This document shows positions 41,346 through 50,344 of a stretch of DNA of 64,000 bases, one piece after another; within the stretch, counting starts at the first letter, position 1; each line of letters opens with the position of its first letter. A model generated the notes under the pieces. It did not search any database. It was not told where the DNA came from and saw nothing but the letters and a program-made list of their open reading frames with translations. Both the position numbers and the translations under genes were made by a program. This stretch comes from Streptomyces canus (GTDB lineage Bacteria > Actinomycetota > Actinomycetes > Streptomycetales > Streptomycetaceae): contig NZ_JAUSWW010000001.1 of NCBI RefSeq assembly GCF_030815415.1, positions 9,114,001 through 9,178,000 on the forward strand, in the 5' to 3' direction.

Positions 41346-42541
41346 CGGGCCGCCCCGCCCGGGCCGGCCGCCTGCTGGTCGTCACACTCATGGCCGCCGT
41401 CCTCCAGGCCGCACCGGCGCGAGCCGCCGTCCAGAGCCCGCCCGACGGGGTCGTCATATGGGGCGCGAGCGCCGACCGCATCGGTGAGGCGGTCGCCGAC
41501 CGCGGCTACCGCATGGTCGTGCACACCAGCGTCGCCGGTCGTGACCCGCGCATCCGCCTCTCCAACGCCTTCGGTGACCGACCGGTGACCTTCGACAGCG
41601 TCTACGCGGGCATCCAGAAGGAGGGCCCCGAACTCGTCCGCCGCACCAACCGCCGGCTCAGCTTCGACGGCTCGACGTCCGTCACCGTCCCGCCCGGCGC
41701 CACGGCGTACAGCGACCCGCTGCCGGGCAGACTCCCCGCCGGGACCGACCTGGTGGTCAGCGTCCACACGCCGGACGCGGCGGGCCCGCTCACCGGCCAC
41801 TGGATGGCCATGCAGACGTCGTACGCCACCCAGGGCGACCACACCGCCGAGGAGGGCGGCGCGCACTGGACCGAGGCCGTCGGATCCTGGTTCTACCTGG
41901 ACGCGGTGTCGGTGCGCGCCGACGCCGGTGCCGTGGTCGCTCTCGGTGACTCCATCACCGACGGCTGGCAGTCCACCACCGACGTCAACCGCCGCTGGCC
42001 CGACTACCTGGCCCGTCGGCTCCAGAAGTCGCAGAACGTGGTCAAGGGCGTGGCCAACGAGGGGATCTCCGGCAACAAGGTACTGGCGGACGGCGCCGGG
42101 CAGAGCGCCCTGAACCGGCTGGACCGGGACGTGCTCTCCCAGCCCGGTGTGCGGACCGTGTTCCTCTTCGAGGGCGTCAACGACATCAAGGCCCGCACCG
42201 GCGTCACCGCCCAGGACCTGATCGACGGCTACCGGGAGATCCTCGACCGGGCGCACGCGGCCGGCACCTGCGTGGTCGGCGCCACGGTCGCGCCCTTCAA
42301 GGGCTGGTCGGAGTGGGACCCGGCCGCCGAGGCCGTACGTCAGGAGGTCAACGCGTTCATCAGGAACAGCGGCGAGTTCGACGCGGTCACCGACTTCGAC
42401 CGGATCCTGCGCAGCCCCTACGACCAGGAGCGGATGCTCCCCGCCCTGGACGGCGGGGACCACATCCACCCCAACGACAAGGGAATGCAGGCCATGGCGG
42501 ACGCCGTCGACCTGCGGAGCCTCGACTGCCCGGACCGTTGA
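41342..42541 (+). CDS. Secreted SGNH/GDSL esterase of the glycan operon
   Basis: 399 aa. Signal peptide about 1-28. A beta-rich N-terminal part (about 30-190) precedes an SGNH catalytic domain: block I GDSITDGW (Ser), ANEGISGN, block III GVNDIKA, and C-terminal GGDHIHPND carrying catalytic Asp and His. Homologues are extracellular acetyl-esterases. With GH27 and GH95 it would deacetylate galactosyl or other substituted side chains (inference). Translationally coupled to the GH95 gene. It directly abuts the convergent LuxR gene with no intervening base. Confidence 0.92.
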   Translation: MTGRPARAGRLLVVTLMAAVLQAAPARAAVQSPPDGVVIWGASADRIGEAVADRGYRMVVHTSVAGRDPRIRLSNAFGDRPVTFDSVYAGIQKEGPELVRRTNRRLSFDGSTSVTVPPGATAYSDPLPGRLPAGTDLVVSVHTPDAAGPLTGHWMAMQTSYATQGDHTAEEGGAHWTEAVGSWFYLDAVSVRADAGAVVALGDSITDGWQSTTDVNRRWPDYLARRLQKSQNVVKGVANEGISGNKVLADGAGQSALNRLDRDVLSQPGVRTVFLFEGVNDIKARTGVTAQDLIDGYREILDRAHAAGTCVVGATVAPFKGWSEWDPAAEAVRQEVNAFIRNSGEFDAVTDFDRILRSPYDQERMLPALDGGDHIHPNDKGMQAMADAVDLRSLDCPDR

Positions 42542-45460
42542 TCACTCCGGGGCGATCAGGCCTTCCCGATAGGCGACGGCCACCGCCTCGGTACGGCTCG
42601 CGGCGCCCAGCTTGGCCAGGATGTTGGAGACGTGCACGCTCGCCGTCTTGCCGCTGATGAACAACTCCTCGCCGATCTGCCGGTTGCTGCGGCCCAGAGC
42701 CAGGAGGCGCAGCACGTCCTGCTCGCGGGCGGTCAGGGGCGAGGGGCCGCCCGCGTTCTTCGGTGCCGCCGACAGCCGGCCCCGGCGTATCAGCGTGTCC
42801 GCCTCCTCCAGCAGGAGGGTGGCCCCGAGCCGTACGGCCGTCTCCCGTGCCGCACCGGCCTCGACGGCCGCCTCCTCGCGGCGCTCGGCCACCAACAGGG
42901 CCTCGGCGTACCCGAGTCGGCAGCGCGCGTGCTCGTAGGTGTCACCGAAGTCGAACGCGGCGACCGTCTTCTCCCAGGCCGCCACGTCCGGCCCGGTCAC
43001 CGCCCGGAGCCATTCCGCCTCGGCGCGCGCCAGCCACGCCTGTCCCTCCGGCCCCTGCGGAGTGCCGTCCTCCCCGCGCGCGGCCGTGTGCCGGGCCAGT
43101 TCCACCAGTTCGTCCGCCGTGGCCTTCCACCGTCCCGCGCCCGCCTCGTCGCCGGTGAGGCGCAGCCCGGCAGCCGTGTCGGCAACCGCGGACAGCGCGC
43201 GGGCGGCGAGCCGGACCGTGACGTCGGGACGCGTTCCCGCGTCGTCGGTGAGGGCCTTGACCGTCGACCACAGCTGCTCCACCGCGGCCTCGGCGTCACC
43301 GCGCAGTGCCGCCGCCTCGGTCAGCGCGATGCCCGCGACGAGCGTGGCCATCCAGTCGAAGGGCCCCTGGAGGAGGGCACGGACCCGGTCGGCGGCCGTG
43401 AAGTCACCGCGCGCGAGGGCGACATAGAGCGCGGGCCCGGCCGCGTACCCACTGAGCACGGGCAGCTCTGCCCTGCCGGACACCGCGCGCAGGCACTCGT
43501 CCCAGCGGCCCAGCGTGTAGAGCACCACGAGCTGGAGATGGCGCATCGCCCGGGGGTAGGCCGAGGACAGCAGCCCGGCCCGGCGGGCCCGGTCGAGGCC
43601 CTCGGCCAACAGGGGCAGCGACTCCTCGAGGTCTCCGGTCTCGTAGGAGCCGATGGCGAGATTGAACAGCGCGCGCATCTCCACGGGCGCGTTGCCCGCG
43701 GCGTGGGCCAACTCCCTGGCCTCGCTGATGAGTCCGCGGCCCTCCGGGGTGCCGCGGCCGCCGCTTTCGAGGGCGGCGAGCGAAATGATCAGATCCGCCC
43801 GGGCGTCCTTCGCATCCAGGTGCTCGGCCACGCGCAGGGCCTCACGGGCGACCCGGAGCGCGGTCTCGTTCTCGCCGACATGGCGGGCCGCCATGACATG
43901 GGTGGCGGCCGCCCACACCCAGGTCCGCGACGGCGGATCGGCCGGGATGAGGGCGAGCGCCTCGCTGCTGTACCGGAACGCCGCGGTGAGGTTGTCGACG
44001 TCGATCAGGTTCCCGGCGAGCGTGTAGCGGACGCGGGCGGCGAGTTCGGAGTCGGCGTCCTGGTCGGTCCCGGCCAGCGCGGCCCGGGTGAGGGAGACCG
44101 CGCGGTGCAGCTCACCTGCGTGCGCGGCCGCCGCGGAGGCACGCAGGGTGAGCGTGACCCGCTCGTCCGAGGGGCGTGCGGCCGGTTCCACCGCCGACCA
44201 CAGGTCCAGGGCCGTCTCGAGGTGCCGCAGCTCCTCGGCGGGTGCGCCGACCCGCTGGGCGTGGTCGGCTGCCTCCAGCGAGGCGGCCAGCGCCTCGGCC
44301 AGGTCATGGCTCTCGCGGTAGTGGTGGGCACGCTCGGCGGCGGACTCGGCCCGGTGCCCATGGCCGGCCAGCAGGCGGGCGAACGCGCCGTGCAGCCGGG
44401 CCCGTTCACCCGGGAGCAGATCGGCGTAGACGGCCTCCCGGGCCAGTGCGTGCCGGAAGGAGTACGTGTCCCCGTCCCCGGGCACCAGGAGCTGCCGCCC
44501 GACGGCCTCCCGCAGCGCCGACTCCAGCTCGTCCTCGGGAAGCCGGACCGCGTCCCGCAGCAGTGCGTGCTCGACACGGCGCCCGGCGACGGCGGCGGTA
44601 CGCAGCACCTGCTGGGCGGTCTCCGAGAGCTGCTCGAACCGGATGAGCAGCACGTCGGCCAGCCCGCTGGGCACCCCGCCCGCCTCGGTGTCCGTGGCCG
44701 CGACCAGTTCCTCCGCGTAGAAGGCGTTGCCCTCGGCCCGCGCCACGATGCCCCGGACCGTGGCGTCCGGCAGCGGCCGGTCCTGCAGCGCCTGGACGAG
44801 CCGTGTCACCTCGGCATCACCCAGCGGCCGCAGTTCCAGCCGCTCCACAGCGGGCAGCCGTACGAGCTCGGCGAGCAGCGGCCGCAGCGGATGACGCCGA
44901 TGCAGATCGTCCGCCCGGTAGGAGGCGAGGACCGCCAGCCGATGGGTGGGCGCCCCGCCCGCCGACCGCTGCAGGATGCCCCGGCTGAGCAGGAACCTCA
45001 GCAGGTCCCGTGAGGACTGGTCGGCCCAGTGCAGATCCTCCAGCACGAGCAACAGCGGTGCGACATCGGCTAGATCGGCCAGCAGCCCCGCCATGCCCTC
45101 GAACAGCTGCAACCGTCCGCCGTCGCCCTCGCCCCCCAGCAGCCGCCCGGCCACCGGATGCCCCGACAGCACGGGAGCGAACCGCTCGTCGGAGGCGAGG
45201 ATCCCCAGGATCTCGGTGAACGGCAGATAGGGCAGCCCGACGTCACCGAGGTCCACACAGTGCCCGGTGAGCACGGTCATCCCGGCACGGGCGGCCCGCT
45301 CGGCGGCTTCGCCCAGGAGCCGCGTCTTGCCGACTCCGGCGTCCCCGGCGATCAGAACCGCACGTGCTTCACCACCGCGGGCACGCGCGAGCACACCGTC
45401 GAGCCGGGCGAGTTCGTCGGCACGGCCGATGAGCGGAGAAGAAAAGGAGGTCGGAGGCAC
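42542..45460 (-). CDS. LAL-type LuxR regulator (AAA ATPase + TPR-like + HTH)
   Basis: 972 aa. N-terminal AAA/NACHT-like ATPase: Walker A GDAGVGKT (39-46), Walker B LLLVLEDLHWAD. The helical repeat middle (about 400-880) resembles TPR. C-terminal LuxR HTH (about 905-972): LTAREQDVLRLLALGRSNRQIGEELFISGKTASVHVSNILAKL. LAL proteins activate antibiotic or sugar genes (for example MalT). Possible targets include the adjacent glycan operon, though the genes converge rather than share a promoter. GTG start 45460 with AGGA eight bases upstream. Confidence 0.92.
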   Translation of the reverse strand: MPPTSFSSPLIGRADELARLDGVLARARGGEARAVLIAGDAGVGKTRLLGEAAERAARAGMTVLTGHCVDLGDVGLPYLPFTEILGILASDERFAPVLSGHPVAGRLLGGEGDGGRLQLFEGMAGLLADLADVAPLLLVLEDLHWADQSSRDLLRFLLSRGILQRSAGGAPTHRLAVLASYRADDLHRRHPLRPLLAELVRLPAVERLELRPLGDAEVTRLVQALQDRPLPDATVRGIVARAEGNAFYAEELVAATDTEAGGVPSGLADVLLIRFEQLSETAQQVLRTAAVAGRRVEHALLRDAVRLPEDELESALREAVGRQLLVPGDGDTYSFRHALAREAVYADLLPGERARLHGAFARLLAGHGHRAESAAERAHHYRESHDLAEALAASLEAADHAQRVGAPAEELRHLETALDLWSAVEPAARPSDERVTLTLRASAAAAHAGELHRAVSLTRAALAGTDQDADSELAARVRYTLAGNLIDVDNLTAAFRYSSEALALIPADPPSRTWVWAAATHVMAARHVGENETALRVAREALRVAEHLDAKDARADLIISLAALESGGRGTPEGRGLISEARELAHAAGNAPVEMRALFNLAIGSYETGDLEESLPLLAEGLDRARRAGLLSSAYPRAMRHLQLVVLYTLGRWDECLRAVSGRAELPVLSGYAAGPALYVALARGDFTAADRVRALLQGPFDWMATLVAGIALTEAAALRGDAEAAVEQLWSTVKALTDDAGTRPDVTVRLAARALSAVADTAAGLRLTGDEAGAGRWKATADELVELARHTAARGEDGTPQGPEGQAWLARAEAEWLRAVTGPDVAAWEKTVAAFDFGDTYEHARCRLGYAEALLVAERREEAAVEAGAARETAVRLGATLLLEEADTLIRRGRLSAAPKNAGGPSPLTAREQDVLRLLALGRSNRQIGEELFISGKTASVHVSNILAKLGAASRTEAVAVAYREGLIAPE

Positions 45461-45501
45461 AAGGACATCCTGTCACCAAAGCACAGACGCCCCCGAGCCG
45501 A

Positions 45502-45855
45502 TCAGCCCCGCAACGTCTTCGCCCAGTCCGCCGGAACCCGTCCCTCGGGGCCGGGCGCCGGCTGATCCACCGGATGACTGTCCGGTGCCGCGAGCGAGGG
45601 CCCGGACTCGAACATCTCCTTGGTCGCGAAGTTCCAGTACCACTGCTCACCCGGCTCGAAGCTCTGCACCAACGGATGCCCGGTCTCCTGGAAATGTGCC
45701 GTGGCGTGCTTCGCGGGCGAGGAGTCGCAGCACCCCACATGCCCGCACTGCGCGCACCGACGCAGATGGAACCACCACCCACCCGCGGCATCGCACTCGA
45801 CGCACCCGTTCCCGCTCGGCGGCACGTCGGCGTCGAGTCCCTGGATCTCGGTCAT
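45502..45855 (-). CDS. UBP-type zinc finger protein
   Basis: 117 aa, a single ZnF-UBP domain (about 15-85): GCVECDAAGGWWFHLRRCAQCGHVGCCDSSPAKHATAHFQETGHPLVQSF shows the complete Cys/His zinc set. In eukaryotes this fold binds ubiquitin C-termini. In actinobacteria such small proteins are found as partners of redox flavoenzymes, with no known ligand. Its ATG (45855) overlaps the stop of the upstream kinase frame (ATGA), making it the third coupled gene of the unit 48983-45502. Confidence 0.9.
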   Translation of the reverse strand: MTEIQGLDADVPPSGNGCVECDAAGGWWFHLRRCAQCGHVGCCDSSPAKHATAHFQETGHPLVQSFEPGEQWYWNFATKEMFESGPSLAAPDSHPVDQPAPGPEGRVPADWAKTLRG

Positions 45856-47310
45856 TCCAACTCCTCGCTCGTCTCACTCTCCGCGGCGGTGAGCGGAAGC
45901 AGCACCTGGAACCGCGTGTCCCCGGGCCGGGACTCCACCTGAAGCGTCCCGTGATGCTTGTTCACCACGATCCGCCACGAGATGTCGAGGCCGAGTCCCG
46001 TCCCCTCGCCCACCGGCTTCGTGGTGAAGAACGGATCGAAGATCCGGCTGCGGATCTCCTTCGGCACCCCCGGCCCGGTGTCCCGGAACTCCACCAGCAG
46101 CCGCTCGTGATCGAGCGCCGTCCGCACCGTCAAGGTGCCTTCCCCGCCCGCACTGTTCATCGCGGCGACCGCGTTGTCGATCAGGTTGGTCCACACCTGG
46201 TTGAGTTCCGCGGGGTACGCCGGGATCTTCGGGAGCGTCCGGTCGTACTCCTTGACGATCTTGATCCGCTGTCCGATCTTGCCGGACAGCATCAGCAGGG
46301 TGCTGTCCAGGAGTTCGTGCACATCGGCGTTCTGGAAGGGCGCCCGGTCGAGCTGCGAGTACTGCTTGGCGGCGTCGACGAGGTGGGAGATGCGGTTGGT
46401 GGAGTCGTTGATCTCGTCCATCAACAGCTCGGTCTCGACGGTGTAGTTGAGCCAGCCGATCGCGTTGGGCAGGAGTTCCTCGTCCACGGCCGCGGCGACC
46501 TGGTCCAGGCCAGTCCACGTCGAGACCGGCCTGGACGAAGGTGGGGGCGAGCCGCCAGCCGTTCTGGATGTCGTGGTCGTCCAGCCAGTCGGTGACCGCG
46601 TCCTCGCGGTCCGAGGCCTCCAGCGGGCTCAACGTCGGTGCCTTGGCGACGCGTTCGGCCGTGCGGTCCTGGATGTCGATGAGGTTCGCCATGACCTCGG
46701 GGGCGTAGTTCCCCTGGGCGATGACGGCGAGCTTGTGCCGCATCTTGCCCACGCGCTCCCGCAGGGTCGCGGTGGCCCGTACGGCGGCGGCCGCCGGGTT
46801 GTTGAGCTCGTGGGTGAGACCGGCGGACAACGAGCCGAGTGCCAGCAGCCGTTCACGCTGGCCGATGGCCCGCTGGGTGCTCTGCGAGCCGAAGAACAGC
46901 CCCTCCAGCAGGTGGACCGCCATCGGGAACCACTCCTGCATGAAGTCCGAGAACTTCTCACTGGGCAGCACGAAGAACCGGGTCGGCTCCGTGACCCGCA
47001 TGGAGTTCTTGTAGACCTGCTGCACCCGGTCCCCGAGGTAGGCCTGCATGGACCCCGCGTACACCCCGCGCTGTGAGGTCCGCGTGACCTCCACGTCGTC
47101 GCCGCCGACCCGGCGGGAGAGCACGACGGTGCCCTCGATCATCACGTAGAAGCAGGTGGCGGGCTCGCCCTCGGTGTAGACGGGCCCGGGTTCGAACTTC
47201 TCCACCCGTCCGGAACTGCACAACTGCCCCAGTTGTTCGGGGGACAGCTTCTCGAACAGGAACAGCGCCCCGATCTCCGCGGGGCTGCACGGCACGAGCT
47301 GCCCGCTCAT
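45852..47310 (-). pseudogene. cNMP-domain histidine kinase, frameshifted in this sequence
   Basis: N-part: cNMP-binding-like domain (about 15-135, EKLSPEQLGQLCSSGRVEKFEPGPVYTEGE) and a HisKA-like box with His167 (GLTHELNNPAAAA). C-part in another frame: HATPase_c with N-box LNQVWTNLIDNAVAAMNSAGG, G1 DTGPGVP and G2 GEGTGLGLDISWRI. The two join around codon 267, where the plus strand has GG at 46508-46509 while one G restores WLDQVAAAVDEELLPNAIGWL. As given, translation from ATG 47310 would lose the ATPase domain. Either a real inactivating insertion or a sequencing error; the intact C-part favours recent change or error. Coupled by ATGA overlaps to both neighbours. Confidence 0.8.
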
Positions 47311-48983
47311 GACTGCTCCAGATAGCGGTGGACGAGCATCACGGCCATGGCTCCCTCTCCGACGGCGGACGCGACCCGCTTGGCGGACTCGGCGCGGGCG
47401 TCGCCCGCCACGAACACGCCGGGGACGTTGGTCTCCAGGTGGTACGGCGGCCGGTCCAGCTCCCAGCCCGCCGGGGGCCGTCCGTCGGCGGTCAGGTCGG
47501 GGCCGGACAGGATGAAGCCGTGGTCGTCGCGGAGCACCGTGCCGTCCAGCCAGCCGGTCAGCGGGGCCGCGCCGATGAACACGAACATCCACTGCGCGTC
47601 GACGAGTTCGGTCTCCCCGGTGTCCACATCGCGCAGGGTGAGCTGCTCCAGATGGCCGGAGCCGTGGGCGGACTCGACGACGGTACGCGCGCGTACCGAG
47701 ATGTTGGGGGCCTCGCTGATCTGCTGGATCAGGTAGTGCGACATCGACGCCGACAGGTCGGGGCCGCGCACCAGCAGGGTCACCGACTTGGCGCCCCGGG
47801 ACAGGTACATCGCCGCCTGTCCCGCGGAGTTGGCGCCGCCGACGATGTAGATGTCCTGTCCCTGGCAGGAGGACGCCTCGGTCAGCGCCGAGCCGTAGTA
47901 CACCCCGCACCCGGTCAGGTCGGTGCAGCCCGGGGCCTCCAGCTGCCGGTACGACACACCGGTCGCCAGGATCACGCTGTGCGCGGCTACCGCGGAGCCG
48001 TCCGAGAACCGCACGGTACGGGCCGCCCCGTTCACCTCCAGCCCGGCCACTTCACGGGCGGTGAGGATCTCGGCGCCGAACTTGGCCGCCTGCCGCCGGG
48101 CCCGGTCGGTGAGCTGGGCGCCCGACACACCGTCGGGGAAGCCCAGGTAGTTCTCGATGCGTGAGCTCTGCCCCGCCTGCCCGCCGGTCGCGGACCGCTC
48201 CACGAGGACGGTCCGCAGCCCCTCCGAGGCGCCGTACACCGCGGCCCCGAGCCCGGCCGGGCCGCCGCCGATGACGACGAGGTCGTAGAAGTCCGCGGTG
48301 GGTGTTGTGGCCAGGCCCACGTGCGCGGCCAGATCGGGTGCCTCGGGCTCGACCAGGGGAGTGCCGTCCGGGGTGATGACCACCGGCAGCCGCTGTCCGT
48401 CCTGGCCCGCGGCGGCCAGCAGCCGCTGGCCCTCGGGCTCCTCGGTCGAGTACCAGCGGTACGGCACCTGGTTGCGGGCCAGGAACTCCCGCACGTCCGA
48501 GGAGCGCGCCGACCAGCGGTGCCCGACGACCTTGGTGGCGGGCACCGGACGGTACTCGCTGCTGCGCCAGGCCTCCAGGAGGTCGTCCAGGACCGGGTAG
48601 AGCTTCTCCTCCGGCGGGTCCCACGGTTTGAGCAGATAGTGGTCCAGATCCACGACATTGATCGCGTCGATCGCCGCGTTGGTGTCCGCGTACGCCGTCA
48701 GCAGCACGCGGCGCGCGCCCGGATACACGTCGAGGGCCTGCTCCAGGAACTCGATGCCGTTCATCTGCGGCATCCGGTAGTCGGCCAGGATCACCGCCAC
48801 CAGGTCCCCGCGCAGCTTCAGCTCGCGCAGCGCCTCCAGCGCGGACTCACCGGACTCCGCGCGCACGATCCGGTACGACTCGCCGTAGCGCCGCCGCAGG
48901 TCCCGGGCGACGGCACGGGAGACCCCCGGGTCGTCGTCCACGGTCAGGATGACGGTCCGCGCTGATTCGGCGGCCTGTGCCAT
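47307..48983 (-). CDS. REC-fused flavin disulfide-reductase-like protein without CxxC
   Basis: 558 aa. Order: receiver domain (about 10-130, phosphoacceptor Asp68 in VILADYRMPQMNG), thioredoxin/glutaredoxin-like segment (about 160-225, VPYRWYSTEEPEGQRLL and LPVVITPDGTPLVEP, no Cys pair), then a low-Mr thioredoxin-reductase-like FAD/NAD(P)H module (about 230-558: VVIGGGPAGLGAAVYGASEGL, GGANSAGQAAMYLSRGA, GVFVAGDARAE). The CATC motif is missing: the region reads CGVYYGSAL. It therefore cannot reduce thioredoxin in the usual way and may be a phosphorylation-gated electron transferase. Start of the coupled three-gene unit with kinase and zinc finger. Confidence 0.9.
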   Translation of the reverse strand: MAQAAESARTVILTVDDDPGVSRAVARDLRRRYGESYRIVRAESGESALEALRELKLRGDLVAVILADYRMPQMNGIEFLEQALDVYPGARRVLLTAYADTNAAIDAINVVDLDHYLLKPWDPPEEKLYPVLDDLLEAWRSSEYRPVPATKVVGHRWSARSSDVREFLARNQVPYRWYSTEEPEGQRLLAAAGQDGQRLPVVITPDGTPLVEPEAPDLAAHVGLATTPTADFYDLVVIGGGPAGLGAAVYGASEGLRTVLVERSATGGQAGQSSRIENYLGFPDGVSGAQLTDRARRQAAKFGAEILTAREVAGLEVNGAARTVRFSDGSAVAAHSVILATGVSYRQLEAPGCTDLTGCGVYYGSALTEASSCQGQDIYIVGGANSAGQAAMYLSRGAKSVTLLVRGPDLSASMSHYLIQQISEAPNISVRARTVVESAHGSGHLEQLTLRDVDTGETELVDAQWMFVFIGAAPLTGWLDGTVLRDDHGFILSGPDLTADGRPPAGWELDRPPYHLETNVPGVFVAGDARAESAKRVASAVGEGAMAVMLVHRYLEQS

Positions 48984-49049
48984 ACGTCTCCCACCCCGAA
49001 GGTTCGGCTGCGACTGCGGCCCATCGTATGTTCGAAAGTCCCGCTCCGC

Positions 49050-49409
49050 TCAGGTTCGCGGTCGGTGATCGCCGAGTACGCAGAACTCGTTCCCCTCGGG
49101 GTCCTCGAGCACCACCCAGGACTGCTCGCCCTGCCCGACGTCCGCGTGCCGGGCGCCGAGCGCCAGGAGGCGGGCGACCTCGGCGGCCTGGTCGTCGGGG
49201 CGGAAGTCGAGGTGAAGGCGGTTCTTGACGGTCTTGCCCTCCGGGACCGGGCTGAAGAGCAGGCCGGGCAGGCGGTCCTTCTCCGGGCGGATCTCGTACT
49301 CGTCAGGGGCGTCGTTCACGACCACCCAGCCGAGCGCCTCGGCCCACCAGCGGCCCAGGGCCTCCGCGTCGTGGGCATCCACGTTCACTTGCTCCCACAC
49401 CAGGCTCAT
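49050..49409 (-). CDS. Glyoxalase-like VOC protein
   Basis: 119 aa, one VOC/glyoxalase-like domain: WEQVNVDAHDAEALGRWWAEALGW at the start and DPEGNEFCVLG at the end are typical of the short Glyoxalase_6 type. Function unknown. ATG 49409; divergent from the universal stress protein gene 61 bp away. Confidence 0.88.
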   Translation of the reverse strand: MSLVWEQVNVDAHDAEALGRWWAEALGWVVVNDAPDEYEIRPEKDRLPGLLFSPVPEGKTVKNRLHLDFRPDDQAAEVARLLALGARHADVGQGEQSWVVLEDPEGNEFCVLGDHRPRT

Positions 49410-49470
49410 ACAGTCAGCGTAGTGAAGACCCGGCCCGACGGACGTGGCCACGACACAGGGAGACAGCCGT

Positions 49471-50343
49471 ATGACGCGCCCGATCACCGCAGGAGTGGAC
49501 GGATCCGAGGAGAGCCTCGCCGCGCTGGACTGGGCGGCCCGGGAGGCGGTCCGCCGCGACCTGGCGTTGCGGGTGGTGCAGGCCTGGCGGTTCGAGGCGT
49601 ACGACGCCGTCGAGGTGGCCACCCCGGACACCCAGGCCGGGTGGGTGCGGGAGACGGTGTCCGAGGCGGCCCGGGCCGTCACCGGGCGCTACCCGGGACT
49701 CACCGTGACCACCGACGTCCTGGAGGGCGCCGCCGTCGAGACGCTGGTCGACGCGGCGGCGGACGCCGAGATGCTGGTGCTCGGCTCGCGCGGCCACGGG
49801 CCGGTCGTGGGGTTCCTGCTCGGCTCCGTCGGACAGCAGGTGATCGCCGAGACCACGCGGCCCGTCGTCCTCGTACGCGCCGGGGACCGGCCCGCCGCCG
49901 AGGCCGCGGGTCGCGAGGTCGTCGTGGGCCAGCAGGGCGAGCCGGAGGACAGCGCCGCCGCCCTGCGGTTCGCGTTCGAGACCGCCGCGTCGCGCGGGGC
50001 GACCGTGCGTGCCGTACGGGCCTGGACCCTGCCGCCGGTGTTCGCCTACAGCCCCGGCTCGCTGAAGCTGCTCGACGAGGCCGGGGGTCTGGAGCCGCGT
50101 GAGCAGCAGGCGCTGGGCGCGGCCCTGGAGCCGTTGCGGGAACAGTTCCCCGACGTCCCGGTGGTGGAGCACGTCGAGATGGGCAGTGCGGGACAGGTGC
50201 TGCTGTCGGTGACGGGGCGGGCCCAGCTGATGGTCGTCGGCCGGCGCGCCCACCGCACCGCCGTGGGCGCCCGGATCGGCTCGGTCGCGTATGGCGTCCT
50301 GCACCACGCGGAGTGCCCGGTGGCGGTCGTCCCGCCCGTCTGA
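49471..50343 (+). CDS. Universal stress protein, tandem UspA domains
   Basis: 290 aa, two UspA domains (about 1-140 and 150-290). The first keeps the ATP-binding signature VLGSRGHGPVVGFLLGSVGQQV and DGSEES at the N-terminus. The second has VVGRRAHRTAVGARIGSVAYGVL, i.e. a related but altered motif. Members help survive hypoxia or starvation. AGGGAG ribosome site before ATG 49471. One base separates its stop from the convergent DUF4032 gene. Confidence 0.93.
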   Translation: MTRPITAGVDGSEESLAALDWAAREAVRRDLALRVVQAWRFEAYDAVEVATPDTQAGWVRETVSEAARAVTGRYPGLTVTTDVLEGAAVETLVDAAADAEMLVLGSRGHGPVVGFLLGSVGQQVIAETTRPVVLVRAGDRPAAEAAGREVVVGQQGEPEDSAAALRFAFETAASRGATVRAVRAWTLPPVFAYSPGSLKLLDEAGGLEPREQQALGAALEPLREQFPDVPVVEHVEMGSAGQVLLSVTGRAQLMVVGRRAHRTAVGARIGSVAYGVLHHAECPVAVVPPV

Positions 50344-50344
50344 G

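Noticed and set aside
46487..46487. Separate gene for the ATPase half of the frameshifted kinase
   Set aside because: The piece lacks a HisKA region and continues the exact homology broken at 46508, so a split gene is less likely than a frameshift.
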